A stretch of 64,000 bases of DNA from Planctomycetota bacterium (GTDB taxonomy: Bacteria > Planctomycetota > Phycisphaerae > Phycisphaerales > UBA1924): the NCBI GenBank assembly GCA_018968885.1, contig JAGWZK010000008.1, positions 1 through 64,000 on the forward strand. The letters are read 5' to 3'. Positions within the stretch are counted from its first letter, which is position 1. Each line of letters begins with the position of its first letter. A model generated the notes under the pieces. That model was not told the origin of the DNA. It did no database searches and saw only the letters and a list, made by a program, of their open reading frames with translations. The position numbers and the translations under genes were made by a program. Positions 53,799 to 62,532 of the stretch are shown here, in pieces.

Positions 53799-55001
53799 TC
53801 AGCGGCGGTAGGCGGAAGCCACCTTGGTGACGGCAGCGACGATGTTGGACAGATGGGCTTCGGAGAGGTCGTGGTGCATGGGGAGAGCCAGAACCTGCTG
53901 GGCGAGTGAGAAGGCGATGGGAGTGTCGTTCTTGTCGAAGCGCGAGAGGGCGGGCTGCTGGGGGAGCGAGCGCGGGTAGTGCACGGCGGAGGGAACGCCT
54001 TCGGCCATGAGGGCCTTGGCGAATTGATCGCGGGAGACCGTGAAGCGTGCGGGATCGATCTTGATGACGTAGAGGTGGTAGACGCCCTTGGTGCCGGGGG
54101 TTTGCTCAAATGGAGTGATGCCAGCAACATCCTTGAACGCGGCATCGAGGCGAACAGCGTTCTTTTGACGTTGCGAAGTCTGGGCCTCCAGGCGATCGAG
54201 CTTGGAGCAGCCGATAGCGCCGGTGATGTCGTTCATGCGGTAGTTGTATCCGACGCTCTCATGAAGGTACTTGTCAGTCTCTCCGTGAGAGCGGAGGAGC
54301 TTGATGCTGCGGGCCAGGGCATCATCGTTGCAGGAGATGAGGCCACCTTCGCCGGTGCCCAGGTTCTTGGTGGCGTAGAAGGAATACGTGACGGCATCGC
54401 CGAACGCGCCGATGGGCTTGTCTTTGTACTGGGCAAGGTGGGATTGAGCCGCGTCGTAGACCACCTTGAGGTTGTGGGCTTTGGCAAGGGCCTGAATGCC
54501 GTCGATATCCACGACCAGGCCGTAGAGGTGGGTGGCGGCGATGCCCTTGGTCTTCTTAGTGATCTTCTTGGAGGCATCGGCGACATCGAACTGAGCGGTG
54601 CCGGGGATGGCATCGACAAAGACGGGAACGCAGCCACGGGCGACGACCATGGAGACGGTGGCGATGTATGACCATGCGGGGACGAGGATCTCGTCGCCGG
54701 GGGCGAAGAGGGGCTCGTAAGCGAGTTGGAGGGCGCAGGTGCCGTTGGCACAGGTCATGGCGTGTTTGGCGCCGGTCATGGCGCCGAAGCGACGCTCGAG
54801 TTCATCGCACTTGGTGGCGGCGCGGAGCATTCCGGAGTGGAGCACGCGCACGGCAGCGCCGATGTCGGCATCGGACAGCCCCGTGGACATGAAGGGGATT
54901 GTGGTCTTGGAGATCGGGGTGCCGCCATCGATGGCCAGGCGGTTATCTGCGGCGGGAGCGGGGACTGAAATGGGGGCGTGAGGAGCGGTTGCAGTGGCCA
55001 A
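53799..55001 (-). CDS. DegT/DnrJ/EryC1/StrS family sugar aminotransferase
   Basis: 400 residues from TTG 55001, chosen because GGAGG lies six bases upstream; no ATG is available nearby. A PLP-dependent aminotransferase of the type that aminates nucleotide-linked keto-sugars for surface polysaccharides. Visible features are TCANGTCALQLAY (phosphate-binding loop), YDAAQSH (Asp to the pyridine nitrogen) and SFYATKNLGTGEGG with the PLP Lys. GYNYRMNDITGAIG is diagnostic, as is HYPRSLPQQPA near the end. No other sugar-nucleotide genes are in the window. Confidence 0.93.
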   Translation of the reverse strand: MATATAPHAPISVPAPAADNRLAIDGGTPISKTTIPFMSTGLSDADIGAAVRVLHSGMLRAATKCDELERRFGAMTGAKHAMTCANGTCALQLAYEPLFAPGDEILVPAWSYIATVSMVVARGCVPVFVDAIPGTAQFDVADASKKITKKTKGIAATHLYGLVVDIDGIQALAKAHNLKVVYDAAQSHLAQYKDKPIGAFGDAVTYSFYATKNLGTGEGGLISCNDDALARSIKLLRSHGETDKYLHESVGYNYRMNDITGAIGCSKLDRLEAQTSQRQKNAVRLDAAFKDVAGITPFEQTPGTKGVYHLYVIKIDPARFTVSRDQFAKALMAEGVPSAVHYPRSLPQQPALSRFDKNDTPIAFSLAQQVLALPMHHDLSEAHLSNIVAAVTKVASAYRR

Positions 55002-55037
55002 AGTGAACCTCCGTGTAATGAGAGCGATTCTAGAGGA

Positions 55038-55070
55038 CAAGTTGAAAGTGGAAAGGTGAAAGTTGAAAGC
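55038..55070. repeat. Degenerate GAAAG-containing repeats
   Basis: Four GAAAG/GTGAAAG-like units follow one another in the 159-base gap between the aminotransferase and the first adaptor gene. They resemble simple-sequence filler common between genes in such genomes; no function is assigned. Confidence 0.3.
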
Positions 55071-55146
55071 TGGCGGAGAAGTTGATCGGATGATGTTCGG
55101 GTAAGTGTGGATTCAAGAGCAAGCAACAGGGTGGGGGAGGTGTTCG

Positions 55147-55152
55147 TATAGT
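55147..55152 (+). promoter_or_regulatory. Putative -10 box (TATAGT) of the secretion-like cassette
   Basis: TATAGT is followed by eight bases and then ATG 55161. No ribosome binding site fits. A promoter here would drive the adaptor and the three genes after it. Confidence 0.45.
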
Positions 55153-55160
55153 CACTCTGC

Positions 55161-56141
55161 ATGAAGTGCATCTCACGAGCAGTAGCGGTGTGCGGCGTTG
55201 CCGCGGTTGTCGGTTTTGCCGCGCCCAGCCAAGGGCGGGTGTGGTTATCCGGTCCTGCGGGCACGGAGTCAAGCCCGGGCGTCGGCGCACAGATGATGAA
55301 GGCAGTGGACCTGTTTGCCGGGCACAAGACGTTCACGCGTCCAAACCGGGATGCCCAGATGGGTTTCAGTGTGCCGCAACGCGTGCTGGAGGTGATCGGT
55401 AGGAGCGGCATGCGGGTGAAGAAGGATGATTTGATCGTGCGTGGCGATGATGTAGAGGCCGCGGCGGTGTTGAAGTTGCAGGAAGTGCGAGCCAAGAGCA
55501 AGGCGACGGTGGACAAGGCCAAGGCAAGCATGGACCTGACAAAGTTGGAGTATGACAAGACTCAGCAGGCGAGCAGCGGTGGTGGTGCAAATCCGCAGGA
55601 GTTGGATCGTGCGCGGCTGAGCTTTGAAGCGGCAAAGGCGGACTACGCCGCGGCGGTGGTGCAGCAGGAGCAGGAGGAGTTAAGCGTTGACCGATTGAGG
55701 GCGAGCGTGGAGCGATATCGCCTGCGTGCCCCGTTTGACGGGATCGTGGACTTTGTGAAGGTTGATCCCGGGCAATCGACGACGGAGAACGAGAAGATCG
55801 CGCGAGTGGTGAATCTCTCCCCGATCTGGATTGATGTGCCCGCGCCGACGGATGAGACGATTCGCCTGGGGAGCAAGGTGGGGGACAAGGCGTGGGTGCT
55901 TGTGGAGATGTCTGGTGTGCCCAAGGTGCTGGAAGGGAAAGTGATTGAGGTGGCACCAACGGGTGATGCGAGCAGCCGCACAAGGCAGTTGCGGTTGGAG
56001 GTTGCCAATCCGGATAAGCCGGATGGAAGTCCAGGCGACGTGGTGGCCGGGGAGCCGGCGTGGGTGCGTTTGAGTGCACCGACTGAGGCGTTTTCCAAGC
56101 AGTTTGGTGGCGTGGCGACGGCTGGAGGGTTGCGCAAGTGA
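55161..56141 (+). CDS. Secreted HlyD/RND-type adaptor (membrane fusion protein)
   Basis: 326 residues. Residues 1-25 are a signal peptide ending in a Ser-Gln-Gly region. A barrel-sandwich (lipoyl-like) half lies at about 65-95. A helical hairpin follows at about 100-185 (KATVDKAKASMDLTKLEYDK, then RARLSFEAAKADYAAAVV). The second half YRLRAPFDGIVDFVKVDPGQ lies near 187-210, and then beta-barrel domains. It is the layout of periplasmic adaptors that link an inner-membrane pump to the outer membrane. There is no membrane helix besides the signal. The last four bases overlap the next gene, so it is coupled to the GAF-HlyD protein. Confidence 0.88.
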   Translation: MKCISRAVAVCGVAAVVGFAAPSQGRVWLSGPAGTESSPGVGAQMMKAVDLFAGHKTFTRPNRDAQMGFSVPQRVLEVIGRSGMRVKKDDLIVRGDDVEAAAVLKLQEVRAKSKATVDKAKASMDLTKLEYDKTQQASSGGGANPQELDRARLSFEAAKADYAAAVVQQEQEELSVDRLRASVERYRLRAPFDGIVDFVKVDPGQSTTENEKIARVVNLSPIWIDVPAPTDETIRLGSKVGDKAWVLVEMSGVPKVLEGKVIEVAPTGDASSRTRQLRLEVANPDKPDGSPGDVVAGEPAWVRLSAPTEAFSKQFGGVATAGGLRK

Positions 56142-58153
56142 TTGATATGTCGAGTGTCAAGGCCACGGGGTGGCAGCGTGTGGTGGCAGAACTGGCCGCG
56201 CCGGTAAGTGATGACCGGACATTTCTGGCCCGGCTCTTGTCGATTTTGGGGCAGGTGTCAAGCGCCAAGCAGGCGGTGCTTTTTGGCTTGAATGTGAAGC
56301 CGAACGATGCGGTGGAAGGTGGCGCGGCGGGATCGGCCCCTTCGACGATCATTGAGCATCGTGCCGCGATGATCTGGGTGGCCGGTGGCGCGACGACGCC
56401 CGGCGGCCTGGACACGCAGGTGAATGATGAATCGAGCATTGAGTTTCTCAGCGATGTGAAGGGCGCCGCGCGGAATGTGACCGCGTCGCGGGCTCTGGGT
56501 GTTTTCGGGATCGAGAAATCGGACCTGATGTATGCCGAGCAGCAGGGGACGGTGGTTGCGATTCCGATCATGGGCGGCGCTCCTGGCGAAGCGGGAGCTG
56601 GTGAAGTCCGCGCGGTGATCACCCTGTTGCTCGAGGCACGCTCGCGTCAGGCCCTCCAGACGACGCTGGCGCTGATCGAGGTGCTGGCGGGTTATTGCTT
56701 CCTGCACAGCGCGAATCAGAATCTGAGAAGGACGCGTCAGGCAAGCGCATCGCTGGATTTGGCTGCGAGATTGATCGCGGCGATCAACGGCGCCAACAAC
56801 TACAAAGGCGCGAAGCTGCAGTTCGTGAATGACCTGTCGCGGCATGTGAAGGCCGAGCGTGTGTCACTGGGCTGGGTGCTGGGTGGTGCCAAGCCGCGGG
56901 GCAAGGTGTATTGCCGCGTGGTGGCGATGAGCGACACGGAGAATGTGGATCGGCGGATGGTGGCGGTGCAAAAGATAGAAGCGGCGATGGATGAGTGCAT
57001 GGATCAGGGGCAACCGGTGCTGTATCCGTTGCCTATGCCGCAGGGTGATGAAGCGGATTTTCTGCTGAATCAGGCGATTGTGCATGCACATCGTGAATTG
57101 GCAGCGCGTGATGCGCGATTGAAGATCGCTTCGCTGCCGATGCGTGTGAATGAGCGGATCGTGGGTGTCTTGACGATTGAGACGGTTCAGGATGAGCCGC
57201 TGTCGATTCAGACGCTGGAGCTTTTGCAAGCGACGATGGATTTGACCGCGCCGGTGCTGGAGATCCGGCGAAGTGATGATTTGCCATTGCCAGCGCGGGC
57301 GGCGGATTCACTGGCCAAGTTGGGTGAATGGGCCGTCGGCCCCAAGCACACCGTGTGGAAGATCGCGGGCATCGCGGCATCGGTGGCGTTGCTGCTGGCG
57401 GCGGTGATTCCGCTTCCATATCGCGTGGGTGCCGAGATGGAATTGCAGCCACGCAATCCCCGCACCATCTCCGCTCCCTTTGAGGGCATCATCAAAACAC
57501 TCCCCGAGGGAAGCAAGCCGGGCGAGCGCGTCAGCATCGGCCAGACACTGGTGGAGATGGATACGACGGAGATGCAGTTGCAGCGTCTGGATGCCCTGGC
57601 GCAGATCACGCAGGCTGAAAAGCAAGCGGATGAGGCGCGGCGCAAGGGTGAGATGGCTCAGGCGCAGCAGTATCAGGCCCGTGCCGAGCAGAGCAAGGCA
57701 CGCGTCGCGCTCTATGACAATCGCATTGAGCAGGCCAAGCTGGTGTCGCCTGTGAACGGCATCATCATCGCAGGCGATCTGCGTGATCGCGTCGGCGCCA
57801 GCGTGCCGACGGGTCAGCAGCTTTACCAGATTGCGGATGTGACGGACATGCTGGTGATCGCCAAGGTTGACGACCGCGACATCTCCCTCATCGAGATTGG
57901 ACAGACGGGCGAAGTGACGCCCAAGGCCGATCCCTCGCGCGAGTTCAAGTTCACGGTCGAACGTATCGTGCCCCTCTCCGAGGCCAAGGAAGGCGCGAAT
58001 ACCTACGAAGTGCGCTGCAAGCTGGAGGCGGGCTCTCCGGGCTTGCGGCCTGGCATGCAGGGGCAGGCGAAATTCAACGTCGGCAAGAAGTCACTGCTAG
58101 CCATTGGCAGCCGGCGGATTGTGGATCAACTTCGGCTGTGGCTGTGGTGGTGA
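56138..58153 (+). CDS. GAF domain fused to HlyD-type membrane fusion protein
   Basis: 671 residues from the start at 56138 (GTGA overlap). The N-terminal 400 residues are cytoplasmic. A variable part at 1-200 is followed by a GAF domain at about 205-390 (FVNDLSRHVKAERVSLGWVL, then RVNERIVGVLTIET). One membrane helix lies at about 407-427. The C-terminal part is a membrane fusion protein: lipoyl half RTISAPFEGIIKTLPEG near 445, helical hairpin near 480-535, second half AKLVSPVNGIIIAGDLRDRV near 540, then barrel domains. GAF domains bind small ligands, so adaptor and sensor are joined in one chain across the membrane. Close homologues in other phyla are not known to me. Confidence 0.85.
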   Translation: MIDMSSVKATGWQRVVAELAAPVSDDRTFLARLLSILGQVSSAKQAVLFGLNVKPNDAVEGGAAGSAPSTIIEHRAAMIWVAGGATTPGGLDTQVNDESSIEFLSDVKGAARNVTASRALGVFGIEKSDLMYAEQQGTVVAIPIMGGAPGEAGAGEVRAVITLLLEARSRQALQTTLALIEVLAGYCFLHSANQNLRRTRQASASLDLAARLIAAINGANNYKGAKLQFVNDLSRHVKAERVSLGWVLGGAKPRGKVYCRVVAMSDTENVDRRMVAVQKIEAAMDECMDQGQPVLYPLPMPQGDEADFLLNQAIVHAHRELAARDARLKIASLPMRVNERIVGVLTIETVQDEPLSIQTLELLQATMDLTAPVLEIRRSDDLPLPARAADSLAKLGEWAVGPKHTVWKIAGIAASVALLLAAVIPLPYRVGAEMELQPRNPRTISAPFEGIIKTLPEGSKPGERVSIGQTLVEMDTTEMQLQRLDALAQITQAEKQADEARRKGEMAQAQQYQARAEQSKARVALYDNRIEQAKLVSPVNGIIIAGDLRDRVGASVPTGQQLYQIADVTDMLVIAKVDDRDISLIEIGQTGEVTPKADPSREFKFTVERIVPLSEAKEGANTYEVRCKLEAGSPGLRPGMQGQAKFNVGKKSLLAIGSRRIVDQLRLWLWW

Positions 58154-58174
58154 GCCAGCGATGACGTGACCGAT

Positions 58175-58192
58175 GCCGCGCACAGTCGCGGC
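58175..58192 (+). other. 6-bp hairpin between the GAF-HlyD and M50 genes
   Basis: GCCGCG and CGCGGC flank a six-base loop within the 114-base gap that separates these two genes. The gap contains no coding frame of note. The hairpin may be an RNA-processing or attenuation site, since the other genes of the cassette are close together. Confidence 0.35.
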
Positions 58193-58267
58193 AGGTCGAA
58201 ATGAACGGCGAAACCTGAACGCCAGGACATGAACGCCAAGTGATACACGCGGAGCAATGAGCAAGGC

Positions 58268-60448
58268 ATGAGCGCAGAACGTCCGACATTCTCCCCATTC
58301 TGGCATCGCGTGAGAGCGATGAAGCCCAGATTGCGTCCGCACGTGCAATCAACGCGGCAGTTCTACCGCGGGCAGCGTTGGCACGTGGTCCATGATCCCT
58401 CCAGCAATCAGTATTACCGGCTGAATCCGGTGGCGTATGAGTTCGTCGCGCTCCTGGACGGCAAACGCACGGTCGAAGAGTGCTGGACGTTGGTCTTGCA
58501 GAATCATGGCGATTCGGCGCCGACGCAGCATGAGGCGATCACGCTGATCAGCCAGATGTACAGCAGCAATCTGCTCGCGGTGGATGATTCGCCCGAGGTG
58601 GATCAGTTGCTGCGTCGCGGCACCGAACGCCGCAGCAAGATGATCAAGCAGCAGGCCATCGGCCTGATGTACTTCAAGCTGCGTCTTTTCAATCCCAATC
58701 ACATCCTCGAATGGATCGAGCCGATCATGCGGCCGGTGCTGAACCGGTGGGGCCTGATCGCCTGGATCGGGCTGATTGTGGCTGCACTGATCGCGCTGAT
58801 CCCTCATTGGAGCGAACTCAAGAACGGTGTGGACGACACCATCGCCAGCGCTAACTGGGGGTGGCTGGCAGTGGTATTTGTGGTGACCAAACTGTGGCAC
58901 GAAACCGGTCACGGAGTGCTGTGCAAGCGATTCGGGGGCAACGTCCCCGAGTTTGGCGTGATGATGCTGGTGCTGTTTCCTTCGCCGTTTGTCGATGCTT
59001 CGGCGTGCTGGGCGTTCCAGAGCAAGTGGCAGCGCATGGCCGTGGGTGCCGGCGGCATGCTGTTTGAGCTTGCCCTCGCTGCGGTCGCAGCGTTTGTGTG
59101 GCTGAGTGTGCCGGATGGCCTGCTCAAGCAGATCGCTTACAACGCGATGTTTACGTGCAGCGTGAGCACGATTCTCTTCAATGCCAACCCGCTCATGCGG
59201 TTTGACGGGTACTACATCCTCAGCGACCTGTTGGAAATGCCCAACCTGATGCAGCGTTCGACGCAGATGCTCAAGTATTGGGCCCACAAGTTCATCTACC
59301 GCCTCAAGGACATCAATCCCCCGGCGACGGATCGCGATGAACTGGCGATTCTGACGGTCTTTGGCATTGCTTCGACGGCGTATCGCGTCTTCCTCTTTTT
59401 CTCAATCACGTTGTACGTGCTGGGCAAGATGTTCGCGATCGGGTTATTCCTGGCGGTGTGGTCTGCCGCGGCGTGGTTCATACTGCCGACAGGAACTTTT
59501 ATTCACTGGCTGGCCACAAGTCCCAAACTCGCAGACCATCGCTGGCGTGCGGTGGGTGTCTCGATGGCCCTGATCGTCGCGGCTGTCCTTCTCATTGGTG
59601 TCATCCCCATGCCCGATCGCAGGCGTGGCGAAGGGGTGATCGATTCCAGCACCAAGTCGGGAGTCTTCTCCTCGGTTGATGCCTTTGTCAAAGAGGTGCA
59701 CAAGCGACCCGGCGAGTTTGTCGCCAAGGGTGAACCCATCGTGACGATGGAGAGTTCGCAGTTGGAGGCCCAGATCCGCCTGATCGATGGCTATCTGGCC
59801 GAGGCGACGGCTGTGGAGCGTGAGGCGACCGCAGGAAACCCGGCGGCGGCTCAGGTGGCGCGTCAGCGCGTCGCGACGTTACAGGAGCAGAAGCGATTCT
59901 TCCTGGAAAAGCAAGACAAGCTGGTGGTCCGCGCCCCGCACTCGGGTGTGATCACAGGTGCTGATCCGCAGAGTCAGTTGGGTGCGTTCCTCAAGGAAGG
60001 AAAGCCCATCTGTGACCTCATCGATGTTTCCAAACTGCGCGTGACGGCGCTGATGGATCAGACCGAGGCGCTGTGGCTGTATGAGCAGCCCCGTGAGGCG
60101 TACGACGTCGAGATGCGTCTGGTCTCGAATGTCGGCGAAGTCGTAGAAGGTGGCGCGGTGCGCGTCATCGAGGCCGGCACCAGGCGGCTCGCCCACAATT
60201 CGCTGACATTTGCCGGTGGTGGCAGCATCGAGGTGGAACGCTTGGAACAGCAATCGGGCGTGATGGCCAAGCGCCCGCAATTCCAGGTCGAAATCGATCC
60301 CAAGCGCATCGCCGAAAACGCTCAAGAGGTGTGGGCCGGTTTGCCAGGAGAGCGAGTTCGTCTGCGGTTTGCACTGCCTCCGCGTCCTTTGCTGGCGCAG
60401 TGGGTGGATCGCCTTCAGAAACTCGTGCAGGGCCGAGTCAACCTGTAA
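58268..60448 (+). CDS. PqqD-like / M50 site-2 protease / HlyD fusion protein
   Basis: 726 residues. Residues 25-115 form a PqqD-like peptide-binding domain (WHVVHDPSSNQYYRLNPVAY, then FVALLDGKRTVEECW). A multi-helix M50 metalloprotease domain covers about 150-440. It has the zinc motif HETGH near 210 and the second ligand region NPLMRFDGYYILSDL near 305. After further helices comes an HlyD-type part from about 455: SGVFSSVDAFVKEVHKRPGE and VVRAPHSGVITGADPQ are the two lipoyl halves, with a short hairpin between. Both catalytic motifs are intact. M50 enzymes cut within membranes; combined with PqqD and HlyD this suggests processing and passing on of a peptide. No PQQ genes are near. Confidence 0.88.
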   Translation: MSAERPTFSPFWHRVRAMKPRLRPHVQSTRQFYRGQRWHVVHDPSSNQYYRLNPVAYEFVALLDGKRTVEECWTLVLQNHGDSAPTQHEAITLISQMYSSNLLAVDDSPEVDQLLRRGTERRSKMIKQQAIGLMYFKLRLFNPNHILEWIEPIMRPVLNRWGLIAWIGLIVAALIALIPHWSELKNGVDDTIASANWGWLAVVFVVTKLWHETGHGVLCKRFGGNVPEFGVMMLVLFPSPFVDASACWAFQSKWQRMAVGAGGMLFELALAAVAAFVWLSVPDGLLKQIAYNAMFTCSVSTILFNANPLMRFDGYYILSDLLEMPNLMQRSTQMLKYWAHKFIYRLKDINPPATDRDELAILTVFGIASTAYRVFLFFSITLYVLGKMFAIGLFLAVWSAAAWFILPTGTFIHWLATSPKLADHRWRAVGVSMALIVAAVLLIGVIPMPDRRRGEGVIDSSTKSGVFSSVDAFVKEVHKRPGEFVAKGEPIVTMESSQLEAQIRLIDGYLAEATAVEREATAGNPAAAQVARQRVATLQEQKRFFLEKQDKLVVRAPHSGVITGADPQSQLGAFLKEGKPICDLIDVSKLRVTALMDQTEALWLYEQPREAYDVEMRLVSNVGEVVEGGAVRVIEAGTRRLAHNSLTFAGGGSIEVERLEQQSGVMAKRPQFQVEIDPKRIAENAQEVWAGLPGERVRLRFALPPRPLLAQWVDRLQKLVQGRVNL

Positions 60449-60462
60449 CCTTAAAGGATCAG

Positions 60463-62532
60463 ATGTCGCAGGCGGTGTCCAAGTATCACGCGTTGTACGA
60501 ATCGCTGCTGTCGCGGCGGTCCAAGCCGGTGCTTCCCACCGGGCTTGATCGCGTCTACGGCCGCCTGGCGATGAAGCTGCGGAACAGCAAGATTTCGCTG
60601 GACTATCTGCGTGCCGAGGCCGAGGCGAGTGATCGCATTCACTCCACCGAAATCCGCGAACTCAGCGAACAGTCGCTGGCCGATCAGATCGCCACAGTGC
60701 GGGCTGCGTTTGTTCGCGGCCGTCAGGATGAGACGGCCTTGCGCCGGGCCTTGGCGCTGGTGCGCGAAGTGGCGCGGCGCGAGACGGGCGAAGACCCCTA
60801 CATCGTGCAGCAGATGGGGGCACTGGCACTCTTTCACGGGCGCATCATCGAGATGCTGACGGGGGAAGGCAAGACCCTCACCGGTTCTCTCGCCGCTCCC
60901 CTCATCGCATGGCAACGGCGCTATCTGCATGTATTCACGGTAAATGACTACCTCGCCAAGCGTGATGCCGAGAGCCGCGCCCGCATGTTCAAACGCTGCA
61001 TGTGTGAGACCGGCTCGATTCAGCAGGAGCAAGAGCCCGCCGAGCGATTCGGCATTTATGCTCGTCACATCGTCTACGGCACGCCTAAGCAGATCACGGC
61101 GGATTACCTGCGAGATCAGATTCGTCTTGGGCGCATGACCACCGCCTGGGCCGGGCGCCACATGATGGCGCAGATGTCGCACATGCCTGGCGAATCCGGC
61201 ATGGGGCCGATGATTCCCGGCTTGAAAGCGTGCATGGTTGATGAGGCCGATGCCGTGCTCATCGACGAAGGTGTGGTGCCCCTGATCATCGCGCGGCCAC
61301 GGCGCGAAGACGACATGTCCAAGGTGTATGTCAAGGCCGCAGCCATCGCCATCAAGTTGGACGAAGGCCCGGACTTTGAAGTCGAGCACGTCAAGCGTCG
61401 CGTGGAACTCAAGCGTCGCGGATTGGAACGTCTGGACACACTCTTTGAGCAGGTGCCTGATCCATTGTGGAAGGCCCGCCGCCGCGCTGAGGAATTGGTG
61501 CGTCAGGCGCTTGTGGCTCAGCACTGCTACATCCGCGGCAAGCAGTACGAAGTGGTCGAGGGGCGCATCGTCATCGTCGATGAATACACGGGACGCTTCC
61601 TCCCCGATCGCTCGTGGGAGCATGGCCTGCATCAGGCCGTTGAGGCCAAGGAAGGTGCTCAGGTCACGGCAGATCGCGAAACTCTCGCACGCCTAAGTTT
61701 CCAGCGTTTCTACCGCACCTATCCCTTCATGTGCGGCATGACCGGCACCGCCGCCGACGCCACCAAAGAAATGGAAGCGGTGTACGCCCGCCCGGTGACC
61801 AGGATTCCCACCCACAGGCCAGTCATTCGCGCACAGTGGCCGATGCGCGTGTTCCGCACCGCAAAGGGCAAGTGGGACGCGATCATCGCGAGCATCGAGG
61901 AGATCCACGCCGCCGGTCGCCCAGTGCTGGTGGGCACACGCAGCGTCGCAGCGAGCGAGTTCCTCTCTGCGAAACTCAAGGAACGCAATCTCGAGCATTT
62001 CCTTCTCAATGCGCACCACGATAAAGACGAGGCCACGCTGATCGCGCAGGCCGGACGCACTGATCTTGCCACGGGCGCAGCGATCACGGTGGCCACCAAC
62101 ATGGCAGGTCGCGGCACCGACATCAAGCCCGATGAAGAGGCAATCAAGGCGGGTGGCCTGCACGTCTTGCTGACAGAGATGCACGGCGCAAAGCGCGTCG
62201 ATCGCCAGTTCATCGGCCGCGCCGGTCGCCAGGGTGATCCTGGTTCGGCTCAGATCTTCGTTTCGCTTGAAGATGAGTTGGTGGTGCGGCACGCGCCGCG
62301 GCTGAGGGCGTGGCTGGAGCAATTCTCCAAGCTCAAGGGTGGCGATCATGCGGCCCTCGAGCGGGCCGTGACACGCTCCGGCGGGTGGGATGAATTGGAT
62401 GACACGTGGTCGTCGCGTGCCGAGCGGATTTTCAAGTTGGCCCAGTCGCGCAGCGAGGCGCACGACCGCCGCAGCCGCGAATCGGTACTCAGGCAGGATG
62501 ATTGGGTGGATAAGTACATGCCGGGGATGTGA
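60463..62532 (+). CDS. SecA-like ATPase lacking C-terminal domains (SecA2-type)
   Basis: 689 residues from ATG 60463 (AAAGGA five bases upstream); SecA is usually 830-950. The motor core is complete. Walker A LTGEGKT lies near 132, with Glu before Gly as in SecA. Walker B VDEADAVLIDE is near 259, the preprotein cross-linking region ends in VIVDEYTGRFLPDRSWEHGLHQ, and VATNMAGRGTDIKPDEE and GRAGRQGDPGSAQIFVSLED follow. After the second motor domain only the first part of the long scaffold helix remains. The helical wing and the zinc-binding tail are absent. It starts 15 bases after the M50-HlyD gene, so it belongs to that cassette and may drive its substrate rather than work at general SecYEG. 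Confidence 0.9.
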   Translation: MSQAVSKYHALYESLLSRRSKPVLPTGLDRVYGRLAMKLRNSKISLDYLRAEAEASDRIHSTEIRELSEQSLADQIATVRAAFVRGRQDETALRRALALVREVARRETGEDPYIVQQMGALALFHGRIIEMLTGEGKTLTGSLAAPLIAWQRRYLHVFTVNDYLAKRDAESRARMFKRCMCETGSIQQEQEPAERFGIYARHIVYGTPKQITADYLRDQIRLGRMTTAWAGRHMMAQMSHMPGESGMGPMIPGLKACMVDEADAVLIDEGVVPLIIARPRREDDMSKVYVKAAAIAIKLDEGPDFEVEHVKRRVELKRRGLERLDTLFEQVPDPLWKARRRAEELVRQALVAQHCYIRGKQYEVVEGRIVIVDEYTGRFLPDRSWEHGLHQAVEAKEGAQVTADRETLARLSFQRFYRTYPFMCGMTGTAADATKEMEAVYARPVTRIPTHRPVIRAQWPMRVFRTAKGKWDAIIASIEEIHAAGRPVLVGTRSVAASEFLSAKLKERNLEHFLLNAHHDKDEATLIAQAGRTDLATGAAITVATNMAGRGTDIKPDEEAIKAGGLHVLLTEMHGAKRVDRQFIGRAGRQGDPGSAQIFVSLEDELVVRHAPRLRAWLEQFSKLKGGDHAALERAVTRSGGWDELDDTWSSRAERIFKLAQSRSEAHDRRSRESVLRQDDWVDKYMPGM

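Noticed and set aside
60463-62532. Housekeeping secA
   Set aside because: The protein stops well before the helical wing and zinc tail and is embedded in an adaptor/protease cassette.
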